Shown here: positions 1 to 5,960 of the stretch, piece by piece
Numbering within the stretch: position 1 is the stretch's first letter
Layout of the letters: each line of letters begins with the position of its first letter
Program-made: the position numbers and the translations under genes
Notes under the pieces: model-generated
Told to the model about the DNA's origin: nothing
The model's database searches: none
Seen by the model: the letters and a program-made list of their open reading frames with translations, nothing else
Source of the DNA: JBOHCT01 sp050699055
GTDB lineage: Bacteria; Actinomycetota; Actinomycetes; Streptosporangiales; JBOHCT01
Assembly (NCBI GenBank): GCA_050699055.1
Contig: JBOHCT010000119.1
Coordinates: forward strand, 1 to 13,671
Direction of reading: 5' to 3'
Length of the DNA: 13,671 nucleotides

Positions 1-445
1 ACCCCAGGTCCTCGACGTCCTCGGCGAGACGCTGAAGAAGCCGGAACCCGAGCTCGGGACGAGATTGCTCGCGGCCACGGAACATGATGGTGACCTTGAC
101 CTTGTCACCCTGCTGGAGGAAACGCACGACATGGCCCTTCTTGGTTTCGTAGTCGTGCGCGTCGATCTTCGGCCGGAGCTTGATCTCCTTGATGATCGTA
201 TGAGCCTGCTTACGCCGCGCCTGCCGCGCCTTGACCGCTGATTCGTACTTCCACTTCCCGTAGTCCATCAGCTTGCAGACGGGCGGGCGCGCCTGAGCGG
301 CGACCTCGACGAGGTCGAGGTCTGCCTCCTGCGCCAGCTTGAGCGCATCGCGTAGGGCGACGATGCCCACTTGCTCGCCGCCGGGTCCGACGAGCCGGAC
401 CTCCTGGGAGTGAATACGCTCGTTGATACGGGGCTCGGCGCTGAT
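1..445 (-). CDS. infC: Translation initiation factor IF-3 (3' end cut off by window edge)
   Basis: IF3 binds the 30S subunit, prevents premature 50S joining and proofreads the start codon and initiator tRNA. The visible 148 codons read ISAEPRINERIHSQEVRLVG at the start, then the IF3 N-domain, the lysine-rich linker around KLMDYGKWKYE, and most of the C-domain including KLRPKIDAHDY, KKGHVVRFL and TIMFRGREQ. Roughly 50 C-terminal residues are expected beyond base 1. The start is placed at ATC (445-443). No in-frame ATG, GTG or TTG occurs in the upstream stretch I read (back to about base 540), the conserved RINERI lies just after the ATC, and an AGAGGAGG ribosome binding site sits 4 bases before it. 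E. coli infC also uses a non-AUG start (AUU), which IF3 itself discriminates against, giving autoregulation. The same is inferred here. rpmI and rplT would be expected downstream, outside the window. Confidence 0.95.
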   Translation of the reverse strand, partial: MSAEPRINERIHSQEVRLVGPGGEQVGIVALRDALKLAQEADLDLVEVAAQARPPVCKLMDYGKWKYESAVKARQARRKQAHTIIKEIKLRPKIDAHDYETKKGHVVRFLQQGDKVKVTIMFRGREQSRPELGFRLLQRLAEDVEDLG

Positions 446-449
446 GGGG

Positions 450-457
450 CCTCCTCT
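450..457 (-). promoter_or_regulatory. infC ribosome binding site that decides the ATC start
   Basis: On the minus strand AGAGGAGG is followed by CCCC and then ATC AGC GCC GAG. It is a near-perfect anti-16S match with a short 4-base spacing. It supports initiation at the rare ATC codon, since no ordinary start codon lies at a suitable distance in this frame. Confidence 0.75.
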
Positions 458-506
458 ATGGGGTGCGTATGGACACGTGACGACCGGCGGGACCCTCCAA
501 CGCGAA

Positions 507-526
507 AGCCCCGCGCACGCGGGGCT
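507..526 (-). terminator. Terminator-like or attenuator hairpin in the infC leader
   Basis: On the minus strand AGCCCCGCG, a TG loop and CGCGGGGCT form a perfect 9-bp inverted repeat (in practice 8 bp with a 4-base loop), followed by TTTCGCGTT. The stem is strong but the T-tract is short and interrupted. It lies about 60 bases before the infC start. It could end transcription arriving from the MarR-ABC unit, attenuate infC, or do both. The sequence alone does not decide between these. Confidence 0.5.
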
Positions 527-539
527 CCACCATCTCCGG

Positions 540-561
540 GTGCGATGGCGGGCCACCGCAC
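540..561 (-). other. Second hairpin in the infC leader
   Basis: GTGCGGTGGC, CC, GCCATCGCAC on the minus strand pairs over 10 positions, including one G-U pair. It lies 13 bases upstream of the terminator-like hairpin at 507-526. Its role is inferred only from its position in the structured infC leader. Confidence 0.4.
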
Positions 562-579
562 CGGCCTCGGCTTCGTCCC

Positions 580-1635
580 TCACAGTCGAGGAACGACCGC
601 GACCCTGACCCGACCCCCCGACCCTCGAGTCGAGTGGGTGGGAGGAGGAACCTCCGCTTGCGGGCTTGGTGCGCACACCAAGCCGGTCAGCGTGTAAGGG
701 TAACAGCACTCGGGTCGGTTGCGGTATTCCCCGGCGCGGATTTCGGGTCGCCATCCGTCGTTTCTTGCCGCGGGTGCGGCCGGTAAGGAGAGCACCCTAC
801 GCCGGAAGGAACTCATCGCGAGACCTCCGGCTACGGCGGTACCCGCGATCAGGAACGTCAGGAACGCCCACGTGTACATGTGCGGCATGACCGGCGTCAG
901 GACCGTACGCAGGCCCTCACTCACGTAGACGAGCGGGTTGATCAAAGTCGCGATCTGCAGCCAGCGGATCGAGCCGAGCGCCGCCCACGGGTAGTAGACA
1001 CAGCCGAGCAGCATGGCCGGCATCATGATCAACGAGAAGAGCACGTTGATCTTACGCGGGTCGATCAATGTCCCGAGCAGCAGGCCCAGCGACGACGACA
1101 GCAACGCCGCGAAGGCCATCACCGCGATGAGCAGCCCCCATCCGTCGACGCGGACGCTCGGCGCCTGGCCCCCCGCGTGCACGAAGTAGACGACGGGAAA
1201 GACCACCAGCCCGGCGATGAGCGACTGGATCGCCCCCGCGGCGATCTTCTCCAGGCCCAGCGCCCACACCGGCAGGGGCGCGAGCAGCCGGTCCTCGATC
1301 TCCTTGGTATAGGACAGCTCCATGATCAGCGGCATGGTCACCGCCATCACGCCGTTCATGACCATGGCGATCGCCACCATCCCCGGCACGAGGATCGTGG
1401 AGAACGTGGGTCCCCCGCCTCCGCCCGCGCCGAACAGCCCGCCGGCCGGGCCGATCTGCGGGAGGACGTAGGCGAACACGAAGACGAACAGCAGGGGCTG
1501 CATGATCGTGCGCGTGAGGAAAGTGAAGAACTCACGTCGCAGCACGCGTACGTCACGGGCCAACATCACCCGAAACGTGTGCGCCGAGCTCGCCCGTGGG
1601 GCCGCTGCCCGGGTCGGCGCCGCGATCGCGGTCAT
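580..1635 (-). CDS. ABC-2 type transporter permease (DrrB-like)
   Basis: This is the membrane subunit partnering the ATPase directly upstream, probably exporting a drug, lipid or polyketide-like compound. The substrate cannot be read from sequence. About six hydrophobic segments are visible, near residues 44-60, 80-102, 133-152, 166-190, 197-213 and 255-274. They include the ABC-2 signatures MNGVMAVTMPLIMEL with RLLAPLP, and INPLVYVSEGLR. The ATG overlaps the ATPase stop as ATGA, indicating translational coupling. The frame runs 351 codons, but family members usually end shortly after the last helix, about where this one reads SFRRRVLS (near 283). The remaining 68 or so residues are Pro-, Arg- and Cys-containing, have no helix I can see, and overlap the infC promoter and leader. 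Either the tail is a real extension or the natural stop was lost through mutation or frameshift. Confidence 0.85.
   Translation of the reverse strand: MTAIAAPTRAAAPRASSAHTFRVMLARDVRVLRREFFTFLTRTIMQPLLFVFVFAYVLPQIGPAGGLFGAGGGGGPTFSTILVPGMVAIAMVMNGVMAVTMPLIMELSYTKEIEDRLLAPLPVWALGLEKIAAGAIQSLIAGLVVFPVVYFVHAGGQAPSVRVDGWGLLIAVMAFAALLSSSLGLLLGTLIDPRKINVLFSLIMMPAMLLGCVYYPWAALGSIRWLQIATLINPLVYVSEGLRTVLTPVMPHMYTWAFLTFLIAGTAVAGGLAMSSFRRRVLSLPAAPAARNDGWRPEIRAGEYRNRPECCYPYTLTGLVCAPSPQAEVPPPTHSTRGSGGRVRVAVVPRL
663..684 (-). other. First hairpin in the infC leader
   Basis: A perfect 9-bp stem, GGCTTGGTG and CACCAAGCC, closes on a TGCG tetraloop. It starts within a few bases of the predicted infC transcription start (near 690), so the mRNA would begin with this stem. 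It also lies within the 3' part of the permease reading frame. No T-tract follows, so a terminator is unlikely. A 5' stabilising stem or a regulatory leader element is more plausible. Confidence 0.45.
697..705 (-). promoter_or_regulatory. Candidate extended -10 promoter for infC
   Basis: The minus strand reads TGT TACCCT, which matches the extended -10 pattern TGnTAnnnT. No good -35 hexamer was found 16-18 bases upstream, as is common for extended -10 promoters. The predicted start near base 690 would give a leader of about 245 nt. The site lies inside the permease reading frame, in its non-conserved tail. This is a motif match only. Confidence 0.35.
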
Positions 1636-2609
1636 TCGCGGTACTCCCTTCCGGTGAGCGCGAGGAAGACGCTCTCGAGGCTCGGTCGCAGGGTGGACGC
1701 GTCGCGGACGGTGATGCCCGCGGCGCTTCCCGCGTGGACCAGCTCCGTGAGTACGCCGTTCGCACCGTGGGCGAACACACGCACCTGCCCCCCGTCGGCC
1801 TCGACCTTATGCACGCCGGGACGGTCCGCCAGCCCGTCGAGCGGGGGCGGCGTCGGCGCGTCGTACGCGACGGTGAAGACCGTGTCCGCGCCCGTCGAGG
1901 CCTTGAGGTCGTCCACCGTGTCGCAGGCGAGCATCTCCCCGTGGTCGACGATCGCGATCCGCTGGCACAACGCCTCGGCCTCCTCCATGTAGTGCGTGGT
2001 GAGGAGGATCGTCTGGCCTTCCGCGTGCAAGGTGCGGAGCGCGTCCCAGAGGTTGATCCGGGTCTGCGGGTCGATCCCTGACGTCGGCTCGTCGAGGAAC
2101 AGTACCTCCGGACGGTGCATCAGCGCCCGCCCGATCATGATGCGCTTGGCCTGGCCTCCCGACAGGTCGTACACCTTCGCCTTGCGCCGCTCGGAGAGCT
2201 CGAAAAGATCCAGGAGCTCGTCGGTGCGCCGACGGGCCTCCCGTGCGCTCATGCCGAAGAACCTGCCGCGGAACTCCAGGTTCTCCGCGACGGTGAGCTG
2301 GCGGTCGAGGGTGTTGTTCTGCGACATGACGCCGATGCGCCGCTTGACCTCGACGGGACGCCGTACGACGTCGACACCGGCGACACGCGCCTCCCCGCCC
2401 GTGGGGACGACGAGTGTCGTGAGCATGCCGATCGTCGTCGACTTGCCGGCGCCGTTGGGACCGAGCAAGCCGAAGAACTCGCCCTGTCCGATCTCGAGGT
2501 CGAGCCCGCGGACCGCCTCCACCTCGCTCCCCGAGGAGGAGAAGGTCTTGCGCAGCCCCCGGGTGCGAATGGCCACGTCGGCCATGGTGCGGGTCGTGGA
2601 GTCGCTCAT
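1632..2609 (-). CDS. ABC transporter ATP-binding subunit (DrrA-like exporter)
   Basis: This 325-residue ATPase should drive the adjacent ABC-2 permease. All ATPase motifs are intact: Walker A GPNGAGKS (50-57), Q-loop Gln97 in GVMSQ, signature LSGGQ (149-153), Walker B VLFLDE (169-174) and H-loop His206 in TTHYMEEAE. The C-terminal 75-80 residues have the variable DrrA-type extension ending in LESVFLALTG. The start is the ATG at 2609, chosen because GGAGGAG lies 6 bases before it and it overlaps the MarR stop as ATGA. An upstream in-frame extension exists but would run through the MarR gene in another frame. Regulator, ATPase and permease therefore appear to be made from one message. The substrate is unknown. 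Confidence 0.93.
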   Translation of the reverse strand: MSDSTTRTMADVAIRTRGLRKTFSSSGSEVEAVRGLDLEIGQGEFFGLLGPNGAGKSTTIGMLTTLVVPTGGEARVAGVDVVRRPVEVKRRIGVMSQNNTLDRQLTVAENLEFRGRFFGMSAREARRRTDELLDLFELSERRKAKVYDLSGGQAKRIMIGRALMHRPEVLFLDEPTSGIDPQTRINLWDALRTLHAEGQTILLTTHYMEEAEALCQRIAIVDHGEMLACDTVDDLKASTGADTVFTVAYDAPTPPPLDGLADRPGVHKVEADGGQVRVFAHGANGVLTELVHAGSAAGITVRDASTLRPSLESVFLALTGREYRE

Positions 2610-3100
2610 GTGCGCTCCTCCTCCGCCAACGCACGGAACCGCTGGATCGTGGCGAGCAGGAAACGGCGAATGACCGGCTCGTCGGCGGGGTCGATGTAGT
2701 CGAACGCCGCGCGCCATCGCTCGACCATCGCCTCTCTGGTCTCGGCGAGCACCTTCCGTCCTTCGTCCGTGAGGTAGACACGGACCACGCGGCGGTCCCC
2801 GTCGTCGCGCCGCCGCGCGACGTGGCCGTCCCGTTCGAGCCCGTCGACAAGAGTCGTGACCGTGGCCGCGGAGATCCACACCCGCTCGGCGAGCTCGCTG
2901 GACTTCAGGCCGTCCTCGCCGTCGAGCAGCATCAGGACCCCCCACGCGCTCACGCTCAGCCCAAGCTGTTCGCTGGTCCGCCACGCATACATGCCGACGG
3001 ACCTGGAGGCCGCACCGAACAGTTGGCCGAGCGGCCATTCCTCGACCGGGCGGTGACCCCACCCGTCGTGCCAGCGGTGTTCGTGTTCCTTCACCGCCAT
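2606..3100 (-). CDS. MarR-family transcriptional regulator
   Basis: This 164-residue dimeric winged-helix regulator probably represses its own operon and is released by a small-molecule ligand. The central part shows LKSSELAERVWISAATVTTL (helix-turn-helix, about 66-85) and VARRRDDGDRRVVRVYLTDEG, the beta wing typical of MarR proteins (Asp and Arg contacting DNA). The flanking helices would form the dimer interface. The start is the ATG at 3100. The frame stays open to 3301, but the extra 67 codons cross the inverted-repeat element and the AT-rich promoter and show no homology I recognise. No ribosome binding site precedes the ATG, which fits a leaderless or nearly leaderless mRNA. The stop overlaps the ATPase start, and this linkage suggests the exported compound is also the ligand. 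Confidence 0.9.
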   Translation of the reverse strand: MAVKEHEHRWHDGWGHRPVEEWPLGQLFGAASRSVGMYAWRTSEQLGLSVSAWGVLMLLDGEDGLKSSELAERVWISAATVTTLVDGLERDGHVARRRDDGDRRVVRVYLTDEGRKVLAETREAMVERWRAAFDYIDPADEPVIRRFLLATIQRFRALAEEERT

Positions 3101-3120
3101 AATGTTAGCAAGTGTAAGTT
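3101..3120 (-). promoter_or_regulatory. Candidate MarR-ABC promoter and operator
   Basis: This is an AT-rich island in very GC-rich DNA, directly in front of the marR ATG. On the minus strand it reads CTTACACTTGCTAACATT. TACACT (3116-3111) fits a -10 box and would start transcription a few bases before or at the ATG. The stretch also holds two CTwACA repeats 10 bases apart and an imperfect TTA..TAA dyad, so a MarR dimer bound here would block the polymerase. No convincing -35 was found. Operator identity is inferred. Confidence 0.45.
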
Positions 3121-3136
3121 TTGGGATCGAACCATT

Positions 3137-3307
3137 GGCTAAGTGGCCGCGCAGATAGGGCGGTGGATCGGGGAGCGGGTCAGCTGAGCGAGCATGGCGA
3201 GGCGGCGGAGGGAGTCGCAGTGGGCCTGCGTCGACCGACGACAACGCAGCCAGGCGAAGCTCAGGGGCCCGCGAGCCCAGCGGCCCTATCTGCGCGGCCA
3301 CTAAGCC
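3137..3307. repeat. 171-bp element with long terminal inverted repeats (MITE-like or structured RNA)
   Basis: The ends at 3137-3161 and 3283-3307 are inverted copies that match at 24 of 25 positions, with core GTGGCCGCGCAGATAGGGC. The core is flanked on both sides by TAA in direct orientation, which could be a 3-bp target duplication. The roughly 120-bp interior holds CTGAGC (3184-3189) paired with GCTCAG (3259-3264), and CTGCGT (3226-3231) paired with ACGCAG (3244-3249), so the whole segment can fold into one long hairpin. It begins 6 bases past the aroE stop and ends just before the marR promoter. It has no credible coding sequence. It may be a non-autonomous mobile element, a strong transcription stop, or a structured RNA. 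I do not recognise the family. Confidence 0.7.
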
Positions 3308-3313
3308 GCGTGC

Positions 3314-4285
3314 TCAGGACGAGCTCGCGCGCCCCGCGAGCACCCGCTCCCCCGCCTGCCGCATCGCCTCGACAGGCGCGGGCCGGAGGCCGGTCATGAG
3401 CTCCACCTGCCGCGCCGCTTGGTGCAGGAGCATGGCGAAACCGCCGGCTAGGGGGCGACCCGCCTCCCGAGCGGCCACAGCAAGCGGCGTCGGCCATGGA
3501 TCGTACACGACGTCGAGGACCGCTGAAGCCCCCTCCGCGGCGAGGGGGGCGACCGGGTCGGCGGCACCCGCGGGCATGGTGGAGATCAGGAGATCTGTCG
3601 GTAGCAGGCCGGCGAGCCCGCTGAAGGTCCGGAAGGCGACGTCGACGTGGAGACGCTCCGCCGCGGCCCGCAGCCCTGTGATGCGGGCCGGATCCCGGGC
3701 GACCACGGCCATCTCGCGACAACCGAGCGACCGTAGAGTCGCGAGTGCGGAGGAGGCCGTTGCGCCCGCCCCGAGGACCACCGCGTTCCCGACGGACCTG
3801 AGACCTGCCTCGCCCAGGGCGTCGACCATCCCGCCGACGTCGGTGTTGTCGACGCGACGACGCCCACCGTCCAGGACCACAGTGTTGGCTCCGCCGACGC
3901 AGGCCGCAAGCTCAGACACCTCGTCGGCGAGCGGGAGAACCGCTCGCTTCAGCGGCATGGTCAGTGACAGGCCGGCCCACGACGCATCCAGGCCGTCGAG
4001 AAAGCCCGCGAGCCCGTGATCGCCGCACTCGATCGCATCGTAACGCCAGTACAGTCCCAGCGCGGCGTAGGCCGCCCGGTGCAGCGCAGGCGAGAGCGAA
4101 TGCGCGATCGGCGACCCCAGGACCGCCGCCCGCCTCAGAGCCTGTCTGTGCACCTCGCGGGCATCGGCCGCCTCCGGCGGCGTCGTGCTCAGTGTTTCGC
4201 CCCCTGACTGCGCCCCACCGCCCCCGATGGCCCTCGGAGGCTCCGCCCGGGAGCCTGCCACTTCCCCGACGCGATCACCGCTCAC
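3314..4285 (-). CDS. aroE: Shikimate dehydrogenase
   Basis: AroE reduces 3-dehydroshikimate to shikimate with NADPH, a cytoplasmic step toward chorismate and the aromatic amino acids. Visible motifs, numbered from the GTG at 4285, are the substrate-binding GSPIAHSLSPALHRAAY (57-73), TMPLK with catalytic Lys113, GANTVV (132-137), DNTDVGG with catalytic Asp149, and the nucleotide-binding GAGATASSA (172-180). Near the C-terminus is GGFAMLLHQAARQVELMTG. The 323 residues include about 50 extra before the usual start region. The GTG lies 3 bases after the mltG stop, but an in-frame GTG at 4153 would give a normal-length enzyme of 279 residues, so the start is uncertain. aroC and aroK, often next in actinobacteria, are absent. 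The inverted-repeat element and the MarR-ABC cassette follow instead. Confidence 0.93.
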   Translation of the reverse strand: MSGDRVGEVAGSRAEPPRAIGGGGAQSGGETLSTTPPEAADAREVHRQALRRAAVLGSPIAHSLSPALHRAAYAALGLYWRYDAIECGDHGLAGFLDGLDASWAGLSLTMPLKRAVLPLADEVSELAACVGGANTVVLDGGRRRVDNTDVGGMVDALGEAGLRSVGNAVVLGAGATASSALATLRSLGCREMAVVARDPARITGLRAAAERLHVDVAFRTFSGLAGLLPTDLLISTMPAGAADPVAPLAAEGASAVLDVVYDPWPTPLAVAAREAGRPLAGGFAMLLHQAARQVELMTGLRPAPVEAMRQAGERVLAGRASSS

Positions 4286-4288
4286 CGT

Positions 4289-5509
4289 TCAGTGGGTGTT
4301 CCGCTTGAACTCGCGCTTGAGCTTCAGAAACTTCTGATAGCTCGACGTGAACTTCGTGGTCCCCTTGTCCGGGTCGACGGTCACGAACCACAGCCAGTCC
4401 CCTTGCGCCGGATGCAACGCCGCGCGGAGCGCGTGCTCACCCGGCGAGTCGATCGGCCCAGGCGGCAGCCCGGGGTGACGGTAGGTGTTGTACGGCGATC
4501 GCACCCCGAGATCCTTCTTCGAGACGCGAAGCGTGTCGTGTCCGAGAGCGTAGTTCACCGTTGCGTCGAGCTGGAGCTTCTTGCCCTGGTCCAGTCGGTT
4601 ATAGATCACCGCGGCCACCTTCCTGAAGTCCGCCGGCCGGCGTGCCTCGGCCTGGACGAGGCTGGCGATCGTGACCGTCTCGCGCGGGCTGAGCTGACGA
4701 TCACGCGAGCGTTTCACAAGATGGACATCGTCGGCCGCCTGCTTGAAGCGGGACACCATCGCGCGCAGCACGCCACGGGCCGTCGCGTGTGGCTCGACGT
4801 CGTACGTCGCGGGGAACAGATACCCCTCGAGGCCGTGCGCGTACGACGGAAGCCCGAGCTTGCCCGGATGCCTGGCCGCCGACCGCACGTGGGACTTCGA
4901 CATGTCGGCCCTCTTGGCGACGATCGAGAGGATCTCCGACAGTCTCGTGCCTTCGGGGATCGTGACACGGGCACGCAGCCTCGACGACGGATCGAGCAGT
5001 GCCTTGACGGCGAGGCTCGCCGCCATGTGCCGATGGAGCCTGTAGTAGCCGGGTGTGATCTCTCGGGCGGCGTTCGCGTCCTGTACGGCGTCGATGAAAG
5101 CGCCGGCACTCTTGACCACGTCCGCCTTTTCGAGGGTCTCGCTCACGGCGGTGGCGGTATCCCCTTCCTGGACGTGGATCACGGCGGACCCGCTGCCCTC
5201 CCCGGTGTAGTCGGGCGGAGAGATGTAGTCGTGGAGCAGGACGTAGCCGGTCGCCCCCACTCCGACGACGATGAGGAGGGCGACCGCGAGCAGAAACGCG
5301 AGAGCGGGCGAGCGCCTACCCCGTCTGTGCTGCCGTCGATGCTGTCGACTGTGCTGCCTTCTGGGCGGTCGGCTGTGCTGCCTTCTGGGCGGTCGGCTGT
5401 GCTGCCTTCTGGGCGGTCGCCCGCCCGTTCGTCTGCGGCCTCCGCCCTCCGGGCTGGAGCGCGTAGCGAACTCTCCACTCAGGATCTTCTCAATATCCGG
5501 CTCATCCAT
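4289..5509 (-). CDS. mltG: Endolytic murein transglycosylase (YceG-like)
   Basis: MltG is an inner-membrane enzyme that cuts nascent glycan strands and acts as a peptidoglycan chain terminator. Its 406 residues contain a basic cytoplasmic N-terminus, one transmembrane segment (about 68-92, ALAFLLAVALLIVVGVG), a LysM-like part (about 108-145) and the catalytic domain. Family motifs are LEGYLFPATY (227-236), IASLVQAEA with catalytic Glu288, VIYNRLDQG (301-309), LQLDATVNYALG (312-323), SPYNTYRHPGLPPGPI (338-353) and FVTVDPDKGTTKFT (375-388). The tail before the membrane carries three RPPRRQHS repeats (31-54) from a 24-bp DNA repeat. The ATG overlaps the end of ruvX by 8 bases. aroE follows 3 bases after the stop. 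Confidence 0.94.
   Translation of the reverse strand: MDEPDIEKILSGEFATRSSPEGGGRRRTGGRPPRRQHSRPPRRQHSRPPRRQHSRQHRRQHRRGRRSPALAFLLAVALLIVVGVGATGYVLLHDYISPPDYTGEGSGSAVIHVQEGDTATAVSETLEKADVVKSAGAFIDAVQDANAAREITPGYYRLHRHMAASLAVKALLDPSSRLRARVTIPEGTRLSEILSIVAKRADMSKSHVRSAARHPGKLGLPSYAHGLEGYLFPATYDVEPHATARGVLRAMVSRFKQAADDVHLVKRSRDRQLSPRETVTIASLVQAEARRPADFRKVAAVIYNRLDQGKKLQLDATVNYALGHDTLRVSKKDLGVRSPYNTYRHPGLPPGPIDSPGEHALRAALHPAQGDWLWFVTVDPDKGTTKFTSSYQKFLKLKREFKRNTH
5349..5420 (-). repeat. Three tandem 24-bp repeats inside mltG
   Basis: Three consecutive 24-bp units begin at 5349, 5373 and 5397. The first two are identical and the third differs in its last base. Each encodes RPPRRQHS in frame, so a copy-number change would lengthen or shorten MltG by 8 residues without a frameshift. 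Degenerate RQHR copies next to them suggest earlier expansion. They lie in the cytoplasmic basic tail, before the transmembrane segment. Confidence 0.9.
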
Positions 5510-5960
5510 GAAGACTTCCCAGGAGCTGGCCGGGGGCGTTGCCGGTACCGCGCTCGGCGTCGAGCGCGCCCTGCAGGATCACCGTCGCGGCCGCCTGGTC
5601 CACGACTTCCCGCTTGGCTTTCCCCCGTCTCCTTCCGCGCAGCTCGCGTTCCGCCGTAACCGTCGAAAGCCGCTCGTCGACGAGCCGCACCCGCAGGGGT
5701 GCGACCCGCCGCGCCAGAGCGTCGGCGAACCGCCTCGCTTCCCGCGCGGAGGGGCCCTCGCCGCCAGAGAGCGAAGTCGGCAGGCCGACGACCACTTCTA
5801 CGGCACCGACCTCGTCGGCGATCCTGGCCAGACGATCGAGGTCGCGGCGTCCGCGTCGCACGGTTTCGAGTGGAGTGGCGAGCAGCCCGTCGGGATCGCT
5901 GCGGGCGACACCGACGCGGACCGAACCCACGTCGACCCCGAGGCGCACGCCTGACCTCAC
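5502..5960 (-). CDS. ruvX: Putative pre-16S rRNA nuclease / Holliday junction resolvase-like YqgF
   Basis: This is an RNase H-fold protein (YqgF/RuvX) linked in other bacteria to 5' maturation of 16S rRNA and proposed to resolve Holliday junctions. Its 152 residues are slightly longer than usual. Hallmarks are GVDVGSVRVGVA (8-19, first catalytic Asp10), VVVGLPTSLSGG (57-67), VDERLSTVTAE (94-104, acidic pair) and VDQAAATVILQ (120-130, Asp121). The GTG start overlaps the alaS stop as GTGA, and the C-terminal codons overlap the mltG start by 8 bases, so it is tightly coupled on both sides. The alaS-ruvX-mltG order is common in actinobacteria and firmicutes. Confidence 0.93.
   Translation of the reverse strand: MRSGVRLGVDVGSVRVGVARSDPDGLLATPLETVRRGRRDLDRLARIADEVGAVEVVVGLPTSLSGGEGPSAREARRFADALARRVAPLRVRLVDERLSTVTAERELRGRRRGKAKREVVDQAAATVILQGALDAERGTGNAPGQLLGSLHG

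Noticed and set aside
268..561. Minus-strand frame starting at GTG 561, as a longer or alternative infC product
   Set aside because: It is in a different frame from IF3 and gives a low-complexity Arg- and Ser-rich peptide. The IF3 motifs are all in the frame starting at ATC 445.
1632..3062. Longer ABC ATPase starting at 3062
   Set aside because: The extra 150 codons overlap almost all of marR in another frame. The ATG at 2609 has a good ribosome binding site and gives a normal DrrA-like protein.
2606..3301. Longer MarR protein starting at 3301
   Set aside because: The additional 67 codons would cover the inverted-repeat element and the AT-rich promoter, and they encode a Pro- and Arg-rich stretch unlike MarR N-termini. 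The ATG at 3100 fits the family length.
3181..3399. Small plus-strand protein across the inverted-repeat element and the aroE end
   Set aside because: The frame is compositionally driven, has no plausible ribosome binding site, and overlaps the antisense strand of aroE.
5349..5420. Possible CRISPR array
   Set aside because: The repeats are directly adjacent with no spacers and lie in frame inside mltG, so they are a coding tandem repeat.
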